Shown here piece by piece: positions 18,658 to 27,890 of a stretch of DNA of 64,000 bases (position 1 is the first letter of the stretch; each line of letters opens with the position of its first letter). Under the pieces are notes generated by a model. It was not told the DNA's origin and made no database searches. It saw nothing but the letters and a program-made list of their open reading frames with translations. Location: the NCBI RefSeq assembly GCF_000758545.1, contig NZ_CP009279.1:1736001-1800000 (forward strand), given 5' to 3'. The position numbers were made by a program, and so were the translations under genes. This DNA is from Paenibacillus sp. FSL H7-0737 (GTDB taxonomy: Bacteria; Bacillota; Bacilli; Paenibacillales; Paenibacillaceae).

Positions 18658-19560
18658 TTATTCGGTAATATTTCCAGCCATTTTGAGACGTTTGGCAATT
18701 TCTTTAAAGTCTTCGGGGGAGATTCCTGGGGCGAACTCCTCTTCGACAGCAGGAGCTACGGGGATCGGGAAGCCTTTAGGTGCTCCCTTAATGACTTCAA
18801 GCGGGAGGTTATCCTCTGGGTGGGTTCCCTTCCAAATCTGATCGATGGCGCCGAAGTCACTGTCACTCCAGGTGTACAGCTTTGTATGCACACCCTTCTC
18901 CTCATATTTCTTCGCTTCACTAAACGATTTGTTATTTAACGAAGGAACCGGCACGAGTTTCGTTACATTAACACCTGTTGCGATTTCGATGGCTTTGGCA
19001 TAAGCGACCACATGGACACCACCGCGCACTAAGAGAAATCCGACTACAGCGCGTGCAGCTGGATGGTCCGTCATTTCGTAAACTTTCATTTTATGTGTTC
19101 TGGCTCCACATTCGAGGAAGAAGTTATGTAGCAGATCTTCCACTAGGTTGCCGCTATTAAATACATTTGCTCCGGTCCATGGATTCCCCGTTGAATCAAA
19201 AGGCATAGCACCTTGAGCCCCCGCCAGAAAGTGATAGGATAAACGCGCATCTTTTACGGACCCTAGAGGGGTGGAATCTGGCTCTTTATAACTAGTTGAC
19301 CCTCGAAGGCATTTGTTGATGGCATGCGAAACTAGCTCCACATGGCCTAGCTCTTCCGCTGTTATACTCATCACCAAATCATAAAAGGGTTTCAGTTTGT
19401 CTTTTGAACGGAAATTAAAGGATTGATAGAGATAATTGTTAAGGGTCGACATTTCTCCGAACTTTCCGCCAAGCAGTTCTTGTATAGCGGCAGCAGCATT
19501 GGGATCTGGCTTCTCAACTTCAGGAATTTCGATCATGATCTCATCCATACGTTTGAACAT
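18658..19560 (-). CDS. Manganese catalase
   Basis: A 300-residue protein of the dimanganese catalase family, which splits hydrogen peroxide without heme. The four-helix ferritin-like core shows the expected metal ligands: Glu in AAIQELLGGKFGEMSTLNNYL (about residues 23-43), EELGHVE near residue 71, the second pair in NFFLECGARTHKMK, and HVVAYAKAIE near residue 183. It resembles spore-associated members (CotJC, YdbD) of Bacillales. AAGGAGG precedes the ATG. It is a single gene and does not obviously belong to the sugar locus around it. Confidence 0.92.
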   Translation of the reverse strand: MFKRMDEIMIEIPEVEKPDPNAAAAIQELLGGKFGEMSTLNNYLYQSFNFRSKDKLKPFYDLVMSITAEELGHVELVSHAINKCLRGSTSYKEPDSTPLGSVKDARLSYHFLAGAQGAMPFDSTGNPWTGANVFNSGNLVEDLLHNFFLECGARTHKMKVYEMTDHPAARAVVGFLLVRGGVHVVAYAKAIEIATGVNVTKLVPVPSLNNKSFSEAKKYEEKGVHTKLYTWSDSDFGAIDQIWKGTHPEDNLPLEVIKGAPKGFPIPVAPAVEEEFAPGISPEDFKEIAKRLKMAGNITE

Positions 19561-19765
19561 TTATATCTCAGCCTCCTTGGAGTTAGGGGATTACTGAGCT
19601 ATTTTGAGCTTAATCTATAGGAATTAATCATTAAACGGCTAAAAAGTATGGATATTTATCTACAATAAGGGAGTATCCATGAACAGATTTACAAGTCGAA
19701 AGAGCATTAGTAAACACTATCAAATACCCATAGTAACGTGCTAGGGGACACAGAATGATCAAAAA

Positions 19766-19806
19766 CGCAGAGCAGCGACCCTCCATTAAGGAGAATCGCT
19801 GCTCTG
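19766..19806 (-). terminator. Terminator of the GH113-epimerase-GH130 operon
   Basis: On the minus strand an 11-bp perfect stem (CAGAGCAGCGA with TCGCTGCTCTG) is followed by CGTTTTT. The gap 19561-19834 holds nothing else recognised. Confidence 0.78.
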
Positions 19807-19834
19807 TTGATTTTTAAGGACTCTGAACTCTTAT

Positions 19835-21007
19835 TTACAGCGCTAAATTACGATCGATGAGGGCGATACGTTGCTCTACACAAGCATAAGAGCGGAGTGG
19901 ATCTTCTGGTGTGTTCAGTACGTAATCTAACATTTGATCAACCGTAGTTGTTGCTACATGGATGCGGGTGTCGGAGGAAGCGTAGTAGATATAGATCTCA
20001 CCGTTATCGCGTGCAATTACACCGTTACAGAATACAACGTTGGAGACATCACCGACACGTTCTTCACCGTCTGGTGCGATGAAATGACCACCTGGTGAAT
20101 GTGTGACTTTGTTTGGCTCCTCCAGACCAGATAAAAAGGCATAGAGGACGTATCTAAGCCCAGCGGCAGTGTTTCGCACACCGTGTGCGATATGCAACCA
20201 GCCTTTTGGTGTTTTGATTGGAGCTGGACCTTGGCCATTCTTAACTTCCTTGATGGTATGGTAGTGGCGCTCATCCATGATTGTCTCACTTGTAATCACG
20301 GCATCCTCAATCGTATCCGAGAGTCCCCAGCCAATACCGCCACCGGAGCCTGCATCAATAAAGCCATCCTGTGGGCGAGTGTAGAAGGCGTATTTTCCAT
20401 CCACAAATTCAGGGTGGAGCACGACATTGCGCTGTTGAGCAGAACCTGTCTTAAGATCGGCCAGACGTTCCCAGGTCTTCAGATCCTTTGTGCGAACTAT
20501 ACCACATTGTGCTACTGCACTGGAAAGGTCACCGTGTGGGGCGTCTGAATCTTTGCGTTCTGTACAAAAGAGGCCATAGATCCAGCCATCTTCATGACTT
20601 ACTAAGCGCATGTCGTAAACGTTGATATCCGGAACTTCTGTCTCAGGCAACACGACTGGATGATCCCAGAAGCGGAAGCCGTCTACGCCATTGTCGCTTT
20701 CTGCTACAGCAAAAAAAGATTTGCGGTCATTGCCCTCAACACGAGCAACGAGATAGAATTTGTCGTTCAGTGCAATGGCACCCGGGTTGAAAACGCCGTT
20801 GACGCCGATTCTTTCAGCGAAGTAAGGATTGGTGTCAGGGTTGAAGTCGTAACGCCAGATTAGAGGAGCGTGCTCAGCGGTAAGCAGTGGATAAGCATAA
20901 CGGTCATAAATACCGTTTCCATAAGGAAGCTTTTCATTTTTACGGGTGATCAGCGCTTCATAACGTTCTGTTAATTGTTGTTTGCGTTCATGAAATAACG
21001 ATGACAT
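19835..21007 (-). CDS. GH130 4-O-beta-D-mannosyl-D-glucose phosphorylase
   Basis: A 390-residue GH130 enzyme of the GH130_1 type. It closely resembles the Bacteroides fragilis mannosylglucose phosphorylase in length and motifs: FNPGA near 73, [20 protein letters not shown] near 88-107, the general acid Asp132 in [39 protein letters not shown], and YYASSDTR near the C terminus. It should convert 4-O-beta-mannosyl-glucose and phosphate to mannose 1-phosphate and glucose in the cytoplasm. Its start codon overlaps the stop of the epimerase gene by one base, so translation is coupled. A good AAAGGAGA lies upstream. Confidence 0.92.
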   Translation of the reverse strand: MSSLFHERKQQLTERYEALITRKNEKLPYGNGIYDRYAYPLLTAEHAPLIWRYDFNPDTNPYFAERIGVNGVFNPGAIALNDKFYLVARVEGNDRKSFFAVAESDNGVDGFRFWDHPVVLPETEVPDINVYDMRLVSHEDGWIYGLFCTERKDSDAPHGDLSSAVAQCGIVRTKDLKTWERLADLKTGSAQQRNVVLHPEFVDGKYAFYTRPQDGFIDAGSGGGIGWGLSDTIEDAVITSETIMDERHYHTIKEVKNGQGPAPIKTPKGWLHIAHGVRNTAAGLRYVLYAFLSGLEEPNKVTHSPGGHFIAPDGEERVGDVSNVVFCNGVIARDNGEIYIYYASSDTRIHVATTTVDQMLDYVLNTPEDPLRSYACVEQRIALIDRNLAL

Positions 21008-22221
21008 TATACAGTCTCCTTTAGGGTTGAATTCAGTCGTGCGATCATTTCGAAGCAGGCTCTGCTGTTATGATAAGGGCATTTCCAGGCACTAACCTTG
21101 GTTGCGTGAGGGAGGGGCAGATGGTTCTCGTCCACGCCCCAGTACCATTCGCCTTGTTTGTGATCCACCATATATTTATCGATAAAAGTCCAGGAGGCTT
21201 GGGCAGCCTCGTTAAATTTGCTGTCACCGGTCAGCTGATAAGCATTATAGAATCCAACAACCGCCTCCGCTTGCGGCCACCAATCTTTATCTTTGCTTAG
21301 CAATCCGCTCGGATCAGCTTCATTCCATATCCCGCCATCGGTATCTATACCTTCTGCAAGAACAGCTTCTGCCATGGAGATAGCGACGGTTCGAACACGC
21401 TGTAGCAGCTTTTCTTCGCCAAGTATTTCTGCGGCTTCCACAAGCAGCCAGCTGCCTTCGATATCATGTCCATAGGAGATAATATCTGACTTTACATTCC
21501 ATGCCTCATCTAAGAAAAGATGAAAATGCTTGCCTTCGTTATCAATGATATGGTCCAGCATCGTTTCGATTAGCTCAGCCAGCGTACTCGCCAACTCCTC
21601 TGACTTCCATACTCGATAGAGACCGGTATACGCTTCCAGAACATGCAGATGGGTATTCATAGATTTTTTTTCATTCAAGTCCTTGCTGCTAAGACTGAGG
21701 TTATCCGTGATTTGCCATTCCCGAGATAAAGCTTCAACATAACCTTTATAAGTTGAATCATAGCCATATTTCTCAACAAGCCGGAATATTTGAATGGCCT
21801 CATCTAACACCTCAGGCCGTCCAGTCACGTGGTAGAATTCAGCCAATGCGTAGATAGCAAAAGCTTGGCCGTAGATCTGTTTTTTCTCCTGAGAAGGTTT
21901 GCCTTCAGCATTCACCATCCAGTATAATCCGCCATACTCCTTATCGATGAAATGATCCATCAAATAGGCATAGGCACGCTCTGCCATGGCCAGATATTCT
22001 ATCTTGCCGTAGTTCCGGTAAGCGCTGGCAAAGGACCAAAGAATACGGGCATTAAGCACAAGGCTTTTCTCCGCGTCAGGTGCAATGTTCAGCTGATTGT
22101 CGATTTCACCAACAAAACCGCCATTGATTTCGTCCTTCGTCTGTTTCATCCAAAAACTAAGAATATTACCCTGTAGCTCATCCTCAAGCTGGGTCAACCA
22201 TAATTCTGGTGAAATAATCAT
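21007..22221 (-). CDS. Cellobiose 2-epimerase (AGE family)
   Basis: A 404-residue (alpha/alpha)6-barrel protein of the N-acylglucosamine 2-epimerase family, the length of cellobiose 2-epimerases. Family segments include [66 protein letters not shown] (catalytic His region), [11 protein letters not shown] and [18 protein letters not shown] (second His). It interconverts the reducing-end glucose and mannose of beta-1,4-linked disaccharides, so mannobiose becomes mannosylglucose, the substrate of the next enzyme. The start is the ATG at 22221 after GAGGAG; the open frame continues upstream into the end of the GH113 gene without a ribosome site. Confidence 0.9.
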   Translation of the reverse strand: MIISPELWLTQLEDELQGNILSFWMKQTKDEINGGFVGEIDNQLNIAPDAEKSLVLNARILWSFASAYRNYGKIEYLAMAERAYAYLMDHFIDKEYGGLYWMVNAEGKPSQEKKQIYGQAFAIYALAEFYHVTGRPEVLDEAIQIFRLVEKYGYDSTYKGYVEALSREWQITDNLSLSSKDLNEKKSMNTHLHVLEAYTGLYRVWKSEELASTLAELIETMLDHIIDNEGKHFHLFLDEAWNVKSDIISYGHDIEGSWLLVEAAEILGEEKLLQRVRTVAISMAEAVLAEGIDTDGGIWNEADPSGLLSKDKDWWPQAEAVVGFYNAYQLTGDSKFNEAAQASWTFIDKYMVDHKQGEWYWGVDENHLPLPHATKVSAWKCPYHNSRACFEMIARLNSTLKETV

Positions 22222-22243
22222 TGGTAAGTAGTCACTCCTCACA

Positions 22244-23194
22244 TTACTTATTGATTTTCGAGGTGAAGTATTCGTTGATGATCCCAGCGGCTTGTTTGCC
22301 ATACATACAATAATCATCATTGTGTTCTGCTTCATGAATTGGATAAAGATGAGTAGGCCAATCCCAAAGCATAAAGCCCTGAACCCAATCTCTGCGCTCA
22401 CAGCCTTGAAACATTGCCTGATAGAATTTGCTTTGTTCTGCTTGACTTGGTTCACCCTTCAAGGTCCAATCATTAGGGATCGCCGCACTCCCGCTTCGGC
22501 TTGGGCAACCCGCTTCCATGAAAAAGAATGGCTTATTCTGTGATCTCACCACATGCTCAATCCGGTCGAGCTGAGCTTCCCAATCGTTGGCTGGATAATA
22601 TCCACTTGAAGAAATTACATCGAGCGCATCCCACCAGGTCACGTTATCCTCCTGATACTTATCGCAATTATAAGTAAGAATTCCTGAGTAAACCTTCCGA
22701 ACCTCGGCAATAAGCGTACGCCATTCGGTTTCTCGTCTATCCGTTTGTACAAGCTCGCAGCCGATACAGAACATCTCACAGCCTGTTTCTTCAGCAATAG
22801 CAGCATAATGCAGAATAAATTTAGTATAAGAGCTGAACCACTCCGACCATTTAGGCTCGCAAGGAACATCCTTATCGAAAAAGTTAATGTGAGCACGCCA
22901 AGTTCCGTCCGCGCAATTAACGATCGGCTTCAGGCATACCTTTAGCTGCAGTGACTTCGCTTTACTGATGGACTGTTTCACTTCTTCGTCGGTAACGGTT
23001 GGCGCCTCCCAGTAGGGAATTTCCGTAGAATGAGCGGTAGCTTGAAGCGCACTAAAGGCAATGGCCGTCCAGTTCGCTCCAGTGACTGAAGACATGAGTT
23101 CCATCGAACGTTCCGCTTCTTCCGTTTTCCATGAACCGCGTGTACCCGAGAAGCCCCAGGTTATACCTGCAATGTATTCGTTGTTAAATACCAT
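22244..23194 (-). CDS. GH113 beta-1,4-mannanase / mannosidase
   Basis: A 316-residue TIM-barrel enzyme of family GH113, strongly like the Alicyclobacillus mannanase AaManA (start GITWGFSGTRGSW; LKVCLKPIVNCADGTWRA; ALDVISSSGYYP; LWDWPTHLY). The proposed acid/base is Glu147 in CIGCELV and the nucleophile Glu227 in FFFMEAGC. There is no signal peptide, so it acts in the cytoplasm on imported mannooligosaccharides. First gene of an operon with the epimerase and phosphorylase, transcribed away from the response regulator gene; AAGGTGGGG lies before the ATG. Confidence 0.92.
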   Translation of the reverse strand: MVFNNEYIAGITWGFSGTRGSWKTEEAERSMELMSSVTGANWTAIAFSALQATAHSTEIPYWEAPTVTDEEVKQSISKAKSLQLKVCLKPIVNCADGTWRAHINFFDKDVPCEPKWSEWFSSYTKFILHYAAIAEETGCEMFCIGCELVQTDRRETEWRTLIAEVRKVYSGILTYNCDKYQEDNVTWWDALDVISSSGYYPANDWEAQLDRIEHVVRSQNKPFFFMEAGCPSRSGSAAIPNDWTLKGEPSQAEQSKFYQAMFQGCERRDWVQGFMLWDWPTHLYPIHEAEHNDDYCMYGKQAAGIINEYFTSKINK

Positions 23195-23239
23195 CGAGAA
23201 TCCCCACCTTACATTGAAAATAGAAAAGAGAATAATTAG

Positions 23240-23376
23240 TAAAATAATTTTGTTATATAGTTATTATTAATTTGTTAGTTTATAATAACAACTTAATTTA
23301 GTTATATACTTTTTCTAAGATGATTTCAAGGACAATTTATAGTTGCAGCTGGGAAATTAGAATAACTTTCGTTATA
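23240..23376. promoter_or_regulatory. AT-rich divergent control region with GTTA/TAAC motifs
   Basis: The 302-base gap between GH113 and the response regulator is rich in GTTA/TAAC words: ATAATTTTGTTA near 23240 (also present at 13591-13602 before the kinase), TAATAACAA near 23284, and the inverted repeat ATAAC-TTTC-GTTAT at 23362-23375. These are candidate binding sites for the response regulator. No gene was seen in the gap. Confidence 0.4.
23301..23329 (-). promoter_or_regulatory. Probable promoter of the GH113 operon
   Basis: On the minus strand TTGAAA (23329-23324) and TATAAC (23306-23301) are 17 bases apart, about 107 bases before the GH113 start. Confidence 0.5.
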
Positions 23377-23496
23377 GTAAATACAAGACTATAAAAGAGT
23401 GTAATCGTACATTGACGTAATACATAGGAAGAATTCTATTCGTGATGATGGAGCAATCATAATAACTGGCAGATACAACTGGAGGGAAGTGCTCAA

Positions 23497-24276
23497 ATGA
23501 TAAATGTTATGATTGCGGACGACGAGGAGGTCATTCGCAGGGGGCTCGAAAAAATCACATCCAGGATGGAGCTAGATGTACATGTAATTGGATCCTACGG
23601 TAACGGGGTGGAAGCCTGGGAGCATTTTGAAAAGTTATCCCGAGATGACATTGATCTGCTTATTACAGATATCAAAATGCCTAGAATGGATGGCTTTATG
23701 TTGATTGAACAGGTTAGAGGACATATGGAGGATATACCTATTGCCGTTCTTAGCGGTTTTAGTGAATTTGAATATGCCCGCCGAGCAATCCGCCATGGGG
23801 TGATGGATTATTTACTAAAACCTATTGATAAGACTCAGCTATATGAATTGCTCAAGAGAGTAGAGGATACAAAGAAAAAGAACGTCACAGAGCAGGAGGA
23901 GATGTTCTCTCAAGCGGCAGATGGTGGTGAGCATTACGTAGTTGAACAGACTAAAAGCATACTGGAGAGGGAGTATGATCAGAACTTCGAACTTGAGCGT
24001 TTGGCGGAGACCGTCGGTATGAATGCGAGCTACCTCAGCCGGTTGTTCAAAATAAAGACGGGGCAAACCATCACCGACTATCTAATTCGAATTCGTATTA
24101 CTAAGGCGAAAGAATTGCTGATCGAGCATCCCGACTTAAAAAATTATGAAATTGCCGATAAGGTTGGCTATAGTGATCCGGTTTATTTTAATAAATTGTT
24201 CAAGAAAATGTGTGGTATGACACCTAAGGATTATAAAAGTGGCTGTAAATTACCGAAAATGGAACGTGAGTTTTAG
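23497..24276 (+). CDS. YesN-type response regulator with AraC DNA-binding domain
   Basis: A 259-residue two-domain regulator. The receiver (about 1-122) has the acidic pair DDEE near residue 8-11, phosphoacceptor Asp58 in LLITDIKMPRMDG and the conserved Lys in DYLLKPIDK near 110. The C-terminal AraC domain (about 150-250) has two helix-turn-helix units (LERLAETVGMNASYLSRLFK and YEIADKVGYSDPVYFNKLFKK). It is short for the family, with almost no linker. No kinase gene is adjacent; the YesM-type kinase at 13655 is the likely partner. It lies between the degradation operon and the importer operon and probably activates one or both. Confidence 0.93.
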   Translation: MINVMIADDEEVIRRGLEKITSRMELDVHVIGSYGNGVEAWEHFEKLSRDDIDLLITDIKMPRMDGFMLIEQVRGHMEDIPIAVLSGFSEFEYARRAIRHGVMDYLLKPIDKTQLYELLKRVEDTKKKNVTEQEEMFSQAADGGEHYVVEQTKSILEREYDQNFELERLAETVGMNASYLSRLFKIKTGQTITDYLIRIRITKAKELLIEHPDLKNYEIADKVGYSDPVYFNKLFKKMCGMTPKDYKSGCKLPKMEREF

Positions 24277-24301
24277 TCCTATATAGGAAGCTATTATTTA
24301 G

Positions 24302-24325
24302 GAGAGCGATAAGCTCTCTTTTTTT
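24302..24325 (+). terminator. Terminator after the response regulator
   Basis: GAGAGC and GCTCTC around a GATAA loop, followed by seven T. The 319-base gap 24277-24595 also holds two ATAACAAA words (24362 and 24377), a TATAAT and a cre box; no gene. Confidence 0.85.
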
Positions 24326-24436
24326 GTGGTTATTTTCAATAAATTAGATAATAAAAACACCATAACAAAAACAAAAATAACAAATACAAGACCAGAAAAA
24401 GCAATTCAAACCATCGTTTTGCGTTAAAAATAGATC

Positions 24437-24442
24437 TATAAT
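24437..24442 (+). promoter_or_regulatory. -10 element of the importer operon
   Basis: A perfect TATAAT with no good -35 at 17 bases (TCGTTT), which suits a promoter that needs an activator. The cre box lies directly after it. Confidence 0.55.
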
Positions 24443-24446
24443 GAGT

Positions 24447-24461
24447 TTGTAAGCGATATCA
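24447..24461. promoter_or_regulatory. cre box before the mannooligosaccharide importer operon
   Basis: TTGTAAGCGATATCA fits the CcpA consensus WTGNAANCGNWNNCW at every position. It covers the expected transcription start, so bound CcpA would block initiation. Confidence 0.7.
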
Positions 24462-24595
24462 TCACTTTTTTTTAAGAGTATTTCAGTGATTTTGATAATA
24501 GTGATTACTCTATTAAATTGATGGTGATGATAAAAGTTATTATTTTTGTTATTAAACCAAATTAGAGTCGAATTGAAGAGAGGGGTCGTAAAAGC

Positions 24596-25966
24596 ATGAA
24601 AAAAGGCAAAACAATGATGGGCTTGATGGCACTGACACTTATGGCAGGATTGTTTAGCGGTTGTTCCTCAAACAACAACACCAACAATGAAGGTGCTAAA
24701 AACACAGGAAGCAATGGATCCTCAACAGAGGCGACGGCAGCTCCGGCTGATGATGCAGCAGCCAAGGATATTAAAGGGGATATCACGGTCATTACGCAAA
24801 GAACGGATATTGTTGATACCGTATTCAAAGAGTATGCGGCTAAGTTCAATGAGAAATATCCTGATGTAAAGGTAAACTTTGAAGCGCTTGCTACTTACGA
24901 AGATCAAATTAAAATTCGCATGAGCACTAGTGACTATGGCGACGTTCTGTTGTTACCTACAAGCATAGCTATTAAAGATATTCCCGATTTCTTCGAACCA
25001 CTGGGTACACTCGAAGATATGCAAAAACAATATACAGGTGTGGAAGAACGAGCAGTAGACGGAATGGCTTACGGAATTCCAATGACCATCAACTTTAACG
25101 GTATTATTTACAACAAACAAGTCTTTAAAGATGCTGGGATTACAGAGGTTCCAAGAACGCCTGAACAATTCTTAACTGCTCTGCAATCTGTTAAAGATAA
25201 AACGAAAGCTGTGCCTCTGTACACAAACTACGCAGCTGGCTGGACATTGACCCAATGGGAAGCGGATTTGGCTACAGTAGCTGGTAACCGTGATTATGTG
25301 AACATTGGTCAAGTGGCTAGCGACGATAACTATGTTCCAGGCCAACCTCACTATGAACTGTACAAAATCCTGTATGATGCAGCACAAAAAGGTTTGATTG
25401 AAGAAGATCCAACGACTACAGACTGGGAATCTTCCAAAGCGGATCTGGCTAACGGAAAAATCGGCACGATGGTTCTTGGATCTTGGGCAATCGGTCAAAT
25501 CAAAGGTTTAGCAACGAATCCAGATGATGTCGGCTTTATGCCATTCCCTACGAATGCAGATAAAATCCTTGTACCACTTGCTGGTGACTACAATCTGGGT
25601 GTCAGCGTTCATAGTAAAAACAAAGAAGCTGCTAGAGCTTGGGTGGATTGGTTCATTAACGAATCTGGCTACCCAACGACTGAAGGTGGCGGTATGAGCC
25701 CGGCTATCGGTGCAGAGCTTCCAGAAATTCTGAAACAATATGAAGGCACTGAAGTAACCTTTGATACACTTGCAGCTGCTAAAGCCGGCGAAGAAGGCTG
25801 GTCTGATGAAATCGACAAACAAGCCGAAATCGGTGCTTGGCAACCAGATTTCAAGAAACGGATTATTGAAGCCGCAATTGGCAACAGAAAAGAATCCTAT
25901 GATGACATCATGAAGGACCTCAACGACAAGTGGAAAGCCGCTCGCGCTAAAGTCACAGCACAGTAA
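24596..25966 (+). CDS. ABC transporter sugar-binding lipoprotein
   Basis: A 456-residue family 1 extracellular solute-binding protein. The signal peptide ends at the lipobox FSGC with Cys23, followed by a Asn/Ser/Thr-rich linker to about residue 60 and the two-lobed binding domain. It is the first gene of an operon with two permeases and a GH130 phosphorylase, which points to beta-mannooligosaccharides as ligand. It is a paralogue of the lipoprotein at 15558. GAGAGGGG precedes the ATG. A hairpin after the gene probably keeps its mRNA level above that of the permeases. Confidence 0.92.
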   Translation: MKKGKTMMGLMALTLMAGLFSGCSSNNNTNNEGAKNTGSNGSSTEATAAPADDAAAKDIKGDITVITQRTDIVDTVFKEYAAKFNEKYPDVKVNFEALATYEDQIKIRMSTSDYGDVLLLPTSIAIKDIPDFFEPLGTLEDMQKQYTGVEERAVDGMAYGIPMTINFNGIIYNKQVFKDAGITEVPRTPEQFLTALQSVKDKTKAVPLYTNYAAGWTLTQWEADLATVAGNRDYVNIGQVASDDNYVPGQPHYELYKILYDAAQKGLIEEDPTTTDWESSKADLANGKIGTMVLGSWAIGQIKGLATNPDDVGFMPFPTNADKILVPLAGDYNLGVSVHSKNKEAARAWVDWFINESGYPTTEGGGMSPAIGAELPEILKQYEGTEVTFDTLAAAKAGEEGWSDEIDKQAEIGAWQPDFKKRIIEAAIGNRKESYDDIMKDLNDKWKAARAKVTAQ

Positions 25967-26011
25967 ACAACTATAAGCTTTCTTAAATGCTATAGGCGGT
26001 AGTGGATGTGG

Positions 26012-26043
26012 GAGGGGATATGCGAACGGGCATTTCCCCCTTC
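26012..26043 (+). promoter_or_regulatory. Intercistronic stem-loop between binding protein and permease genes
   Basis: GGGGATATGC (26014-26023) pairs with GCATTTCCCC (26030-26039), one mismatch, extended by flanking GGA and CTTC. There is no T run. Such hairpins in sugar ABC operons protect the 5' binding-protein mRNA or limit read-through. Confidence 0.55.
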
Positions 26044-26095
26044 ACATTTAAACGAGTCATAAATAAATGAGGATGCTTTTCTGGAGGTGTATCGG

Positions 26096-26977
26096 GTGTT
26101 CAAGTTTTCGAATTTGAGTTACAAAAATCAACGGATTGCCATCATATGCTTGTTCTCATTAGTGCCGATCGTATTACTACTCACATTTGCTTATTATCCA
26201 GTAATCAGTATGTTTCGGTACAGCTTCACCAGCTGGAATGGCCTAAGTAAAAACATGGAGTACGTTGGGTTAGAAAACTACAAAACCATTTTTACGAAAC
26301 CGGAGTATTTTTCCGTATTTAAGGTCAGCTTGTATTATTTCTTCACTACCTTTATTCAGATGGCACTTGCTTTGTATTTTGCAACCATTCTGAGCTTTAG
26401 TGTTCGCATGAAAAATTTATTCAAAGGGATTTTGTTCTTCCCAACCTTGCTAAACGGTGTAGCGATCGGCTTTATCTTTCTGTTCTTTTTCAAACCAGAT
26501 GGAACGCTAGATACGATTCTTAACCTGCTCGGACTCAGCGGTTTACAGCAGAAGTGGCTGCTCAATCCGAATTTGATTAACTTCTCGCTCGCAGGTGCGT
26601 CACTGTGGAGATACATGGGGATGAACTTTCTGATCTTCCTTGGGGCTATTTCCTCGATCGGTTCGGATATTTATGAAGCTGCTGAGATTGATGGTGCAAA
26701 CAGATGGCATCAGTTTATGCATATTATTTTGCCAAGTATTAAACGTATTCTGCAATTGAACCTGATTCTTGCGGTCAGTGGCGCTATTGGTGTGTTTGAA
26801 ATTCCATACGTCATGACAGGCGGATCTAACGGAAGTAGCACATTTGTCATTCAGACGGTCGATGTAGCGTTCAAATATAGCAAAGTTGGATTAGCGTCAG
26901 CGATGGCCGTAGTTTTGCTGGGTATCGTTATAGTAGTTACTATTTTGCAGCGCGTTCTGATCAAGGAGGAGAAATAA
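26096..26977 (+). CDS. ABC transporter permease, MalF/UgpA type
   Basis: A 293-residue inner-membrane permease with six predicted helices. It carries the EAA loop that contacts the ATPase (EAAEIDGANRWHQFMHIILP, about residues 195-215). A GTG start at 26096 is chosen because GGAGGT lies 7 bases before it; the in-frame GTG at 26087 falls inside that site. It pairs with the next permease. No ATPase gene is present, so the importer must use a shared MsmX-type ATPase encoded elsewhere. Confidence 0.92.
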   Translation: MFKFSNLSYKNQRIAIICLFSLVPIVLLLTFAYYPVISMFRYSFTSWNGLSKNMEYVGLENYKTIFTKPEYFSVFKVSLYYFFTTFIQMALALYFATILSFSVRMKNLFKGILFFPTLLNGVAIGFIFLFFFKPDGTLDTILNLLGLSGLQQKWLLNPNLINFSLAGASLWRYMGMNFLIFLGAISSIGSDIYEAAEIDGANRWHQFMHIILPSIKRILQLNLILAVSGAIGVFEIPYVMTGGSNGSSTFVIQTVDVAFKYSKVGLASAMAVVLLGIVIVVTILQRVLIKEEK

Positions 26978-26980
26978 ACT

Positions 26981-27814
26981 ATGCATTCTGTAAAATATAC
27001 CACTGCTAGTATATTCAAATATCTCACCTTGATTTTGGGAGCACTTGCAGCATTGATACCTATCGTAGTTGTATTTTTTGCCTCATTAAAAACAGGGCCG
27101 GAATACGCTTCAACCGGACCGTTAACGCTGCCAGAGAATTGGCTGAATTTCTCCAACTACACTAAGGCTTTTGTTGATGGCAAAATGCTTCTAGGATTTA
27201 AAAACACTGTCATTATCGTTGTGATCTCTATCCTGGGTGCAACGCTGACGGGTTCGATGATGGCATATATTTTATCCCGTTTCAAATTTAAAGGCAGTAA
27301 AGTTCTCATCAGTATGTTTCTGATTGCTACCCTGATTCCGGGTGTTACAACGCAAGTGGCAACCTTCCAAATCATCAATCACTTGGGCCTGTTTAATACT
27401 AGATGGGCACCCATCGTGATGTACCTCGGTACGGATATTATCGCTGTATATATTTTCATGCAGTTCCTGGATTCGATTTCCGAGTCACTGGATGAATCCG
27501 CGATGCTGGACGGGGCTTCGTATTGGACGATTTATTGGAGAATTATTTTGCCACTGCTGAAACCGGCGATTGTAACAGTAATTATTGTGAAGGGCGTAAA
27601 TATTTATAACGATTTTTACACTCCTTTCCTATATATGCCGAAAACAGATCTCCAAACGATCTCCACAGCACTCTTTAAGTTTAAAGGTCCATATGGATCG
27701 CAGTGGGAAGTAATATGTGCGGCGATTATGATCGCGATTATTCCGACATTGGTTGTGTTTACCGCGTTGCAAAAGTATATCTACAATGGATTTTCACAAG
27801 GTTCCGTTAAGTAA
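26981..27814 (+). CDS. ABC transporter permease, MalG/UgpE type
   Basis: A 277-residue permease with six predicted helices and the EAA-type loop ESAMLDGASYWTIYWRIILP near residues 170-190. The AAGGAGGAGA ribosome site lies in the last codons of the preceding permease. Together they form the channel for the sugar delivered by the lipoprotein at 24596. Confidence 0.92.
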   Translation: MHSVKYTTASIFKYLTLILGALAALIPIVVVFFASLKTGPEYASTGPLTLPENWLNFSNYTKAFVDGKMLLGFKNTVIIVVISILGATLTGSMMAYILSRFKFKGSKVLISMFLIATLIPGVTTQVATFQIINHLGLFNTRWAPIVMYLGTDIIAVYIFMQFLDSISESLDESAMLDGASYWTIYWRIILPLLKPAIVTVIIVKGVNIYNDFYTPFLYMPKTDLQTISTALFKFKGPYGSQWEVICAAIMIAIIPTLVVFTALQKYIYNGFSQGSVK

Positions 27815-27890
27815 GCTTAGTAGTAGATTTCATAGCAGTAATAGATAAAATAGCATACTGAAAAGTTGCATACATTTGGAGGGAATACTA

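Noticed and set aside
18658..19560. Catalase gene as part of the sugar locus
   Set aside because: It has its own terminators on both sides and runs as a single gene; its place there may be incidental.
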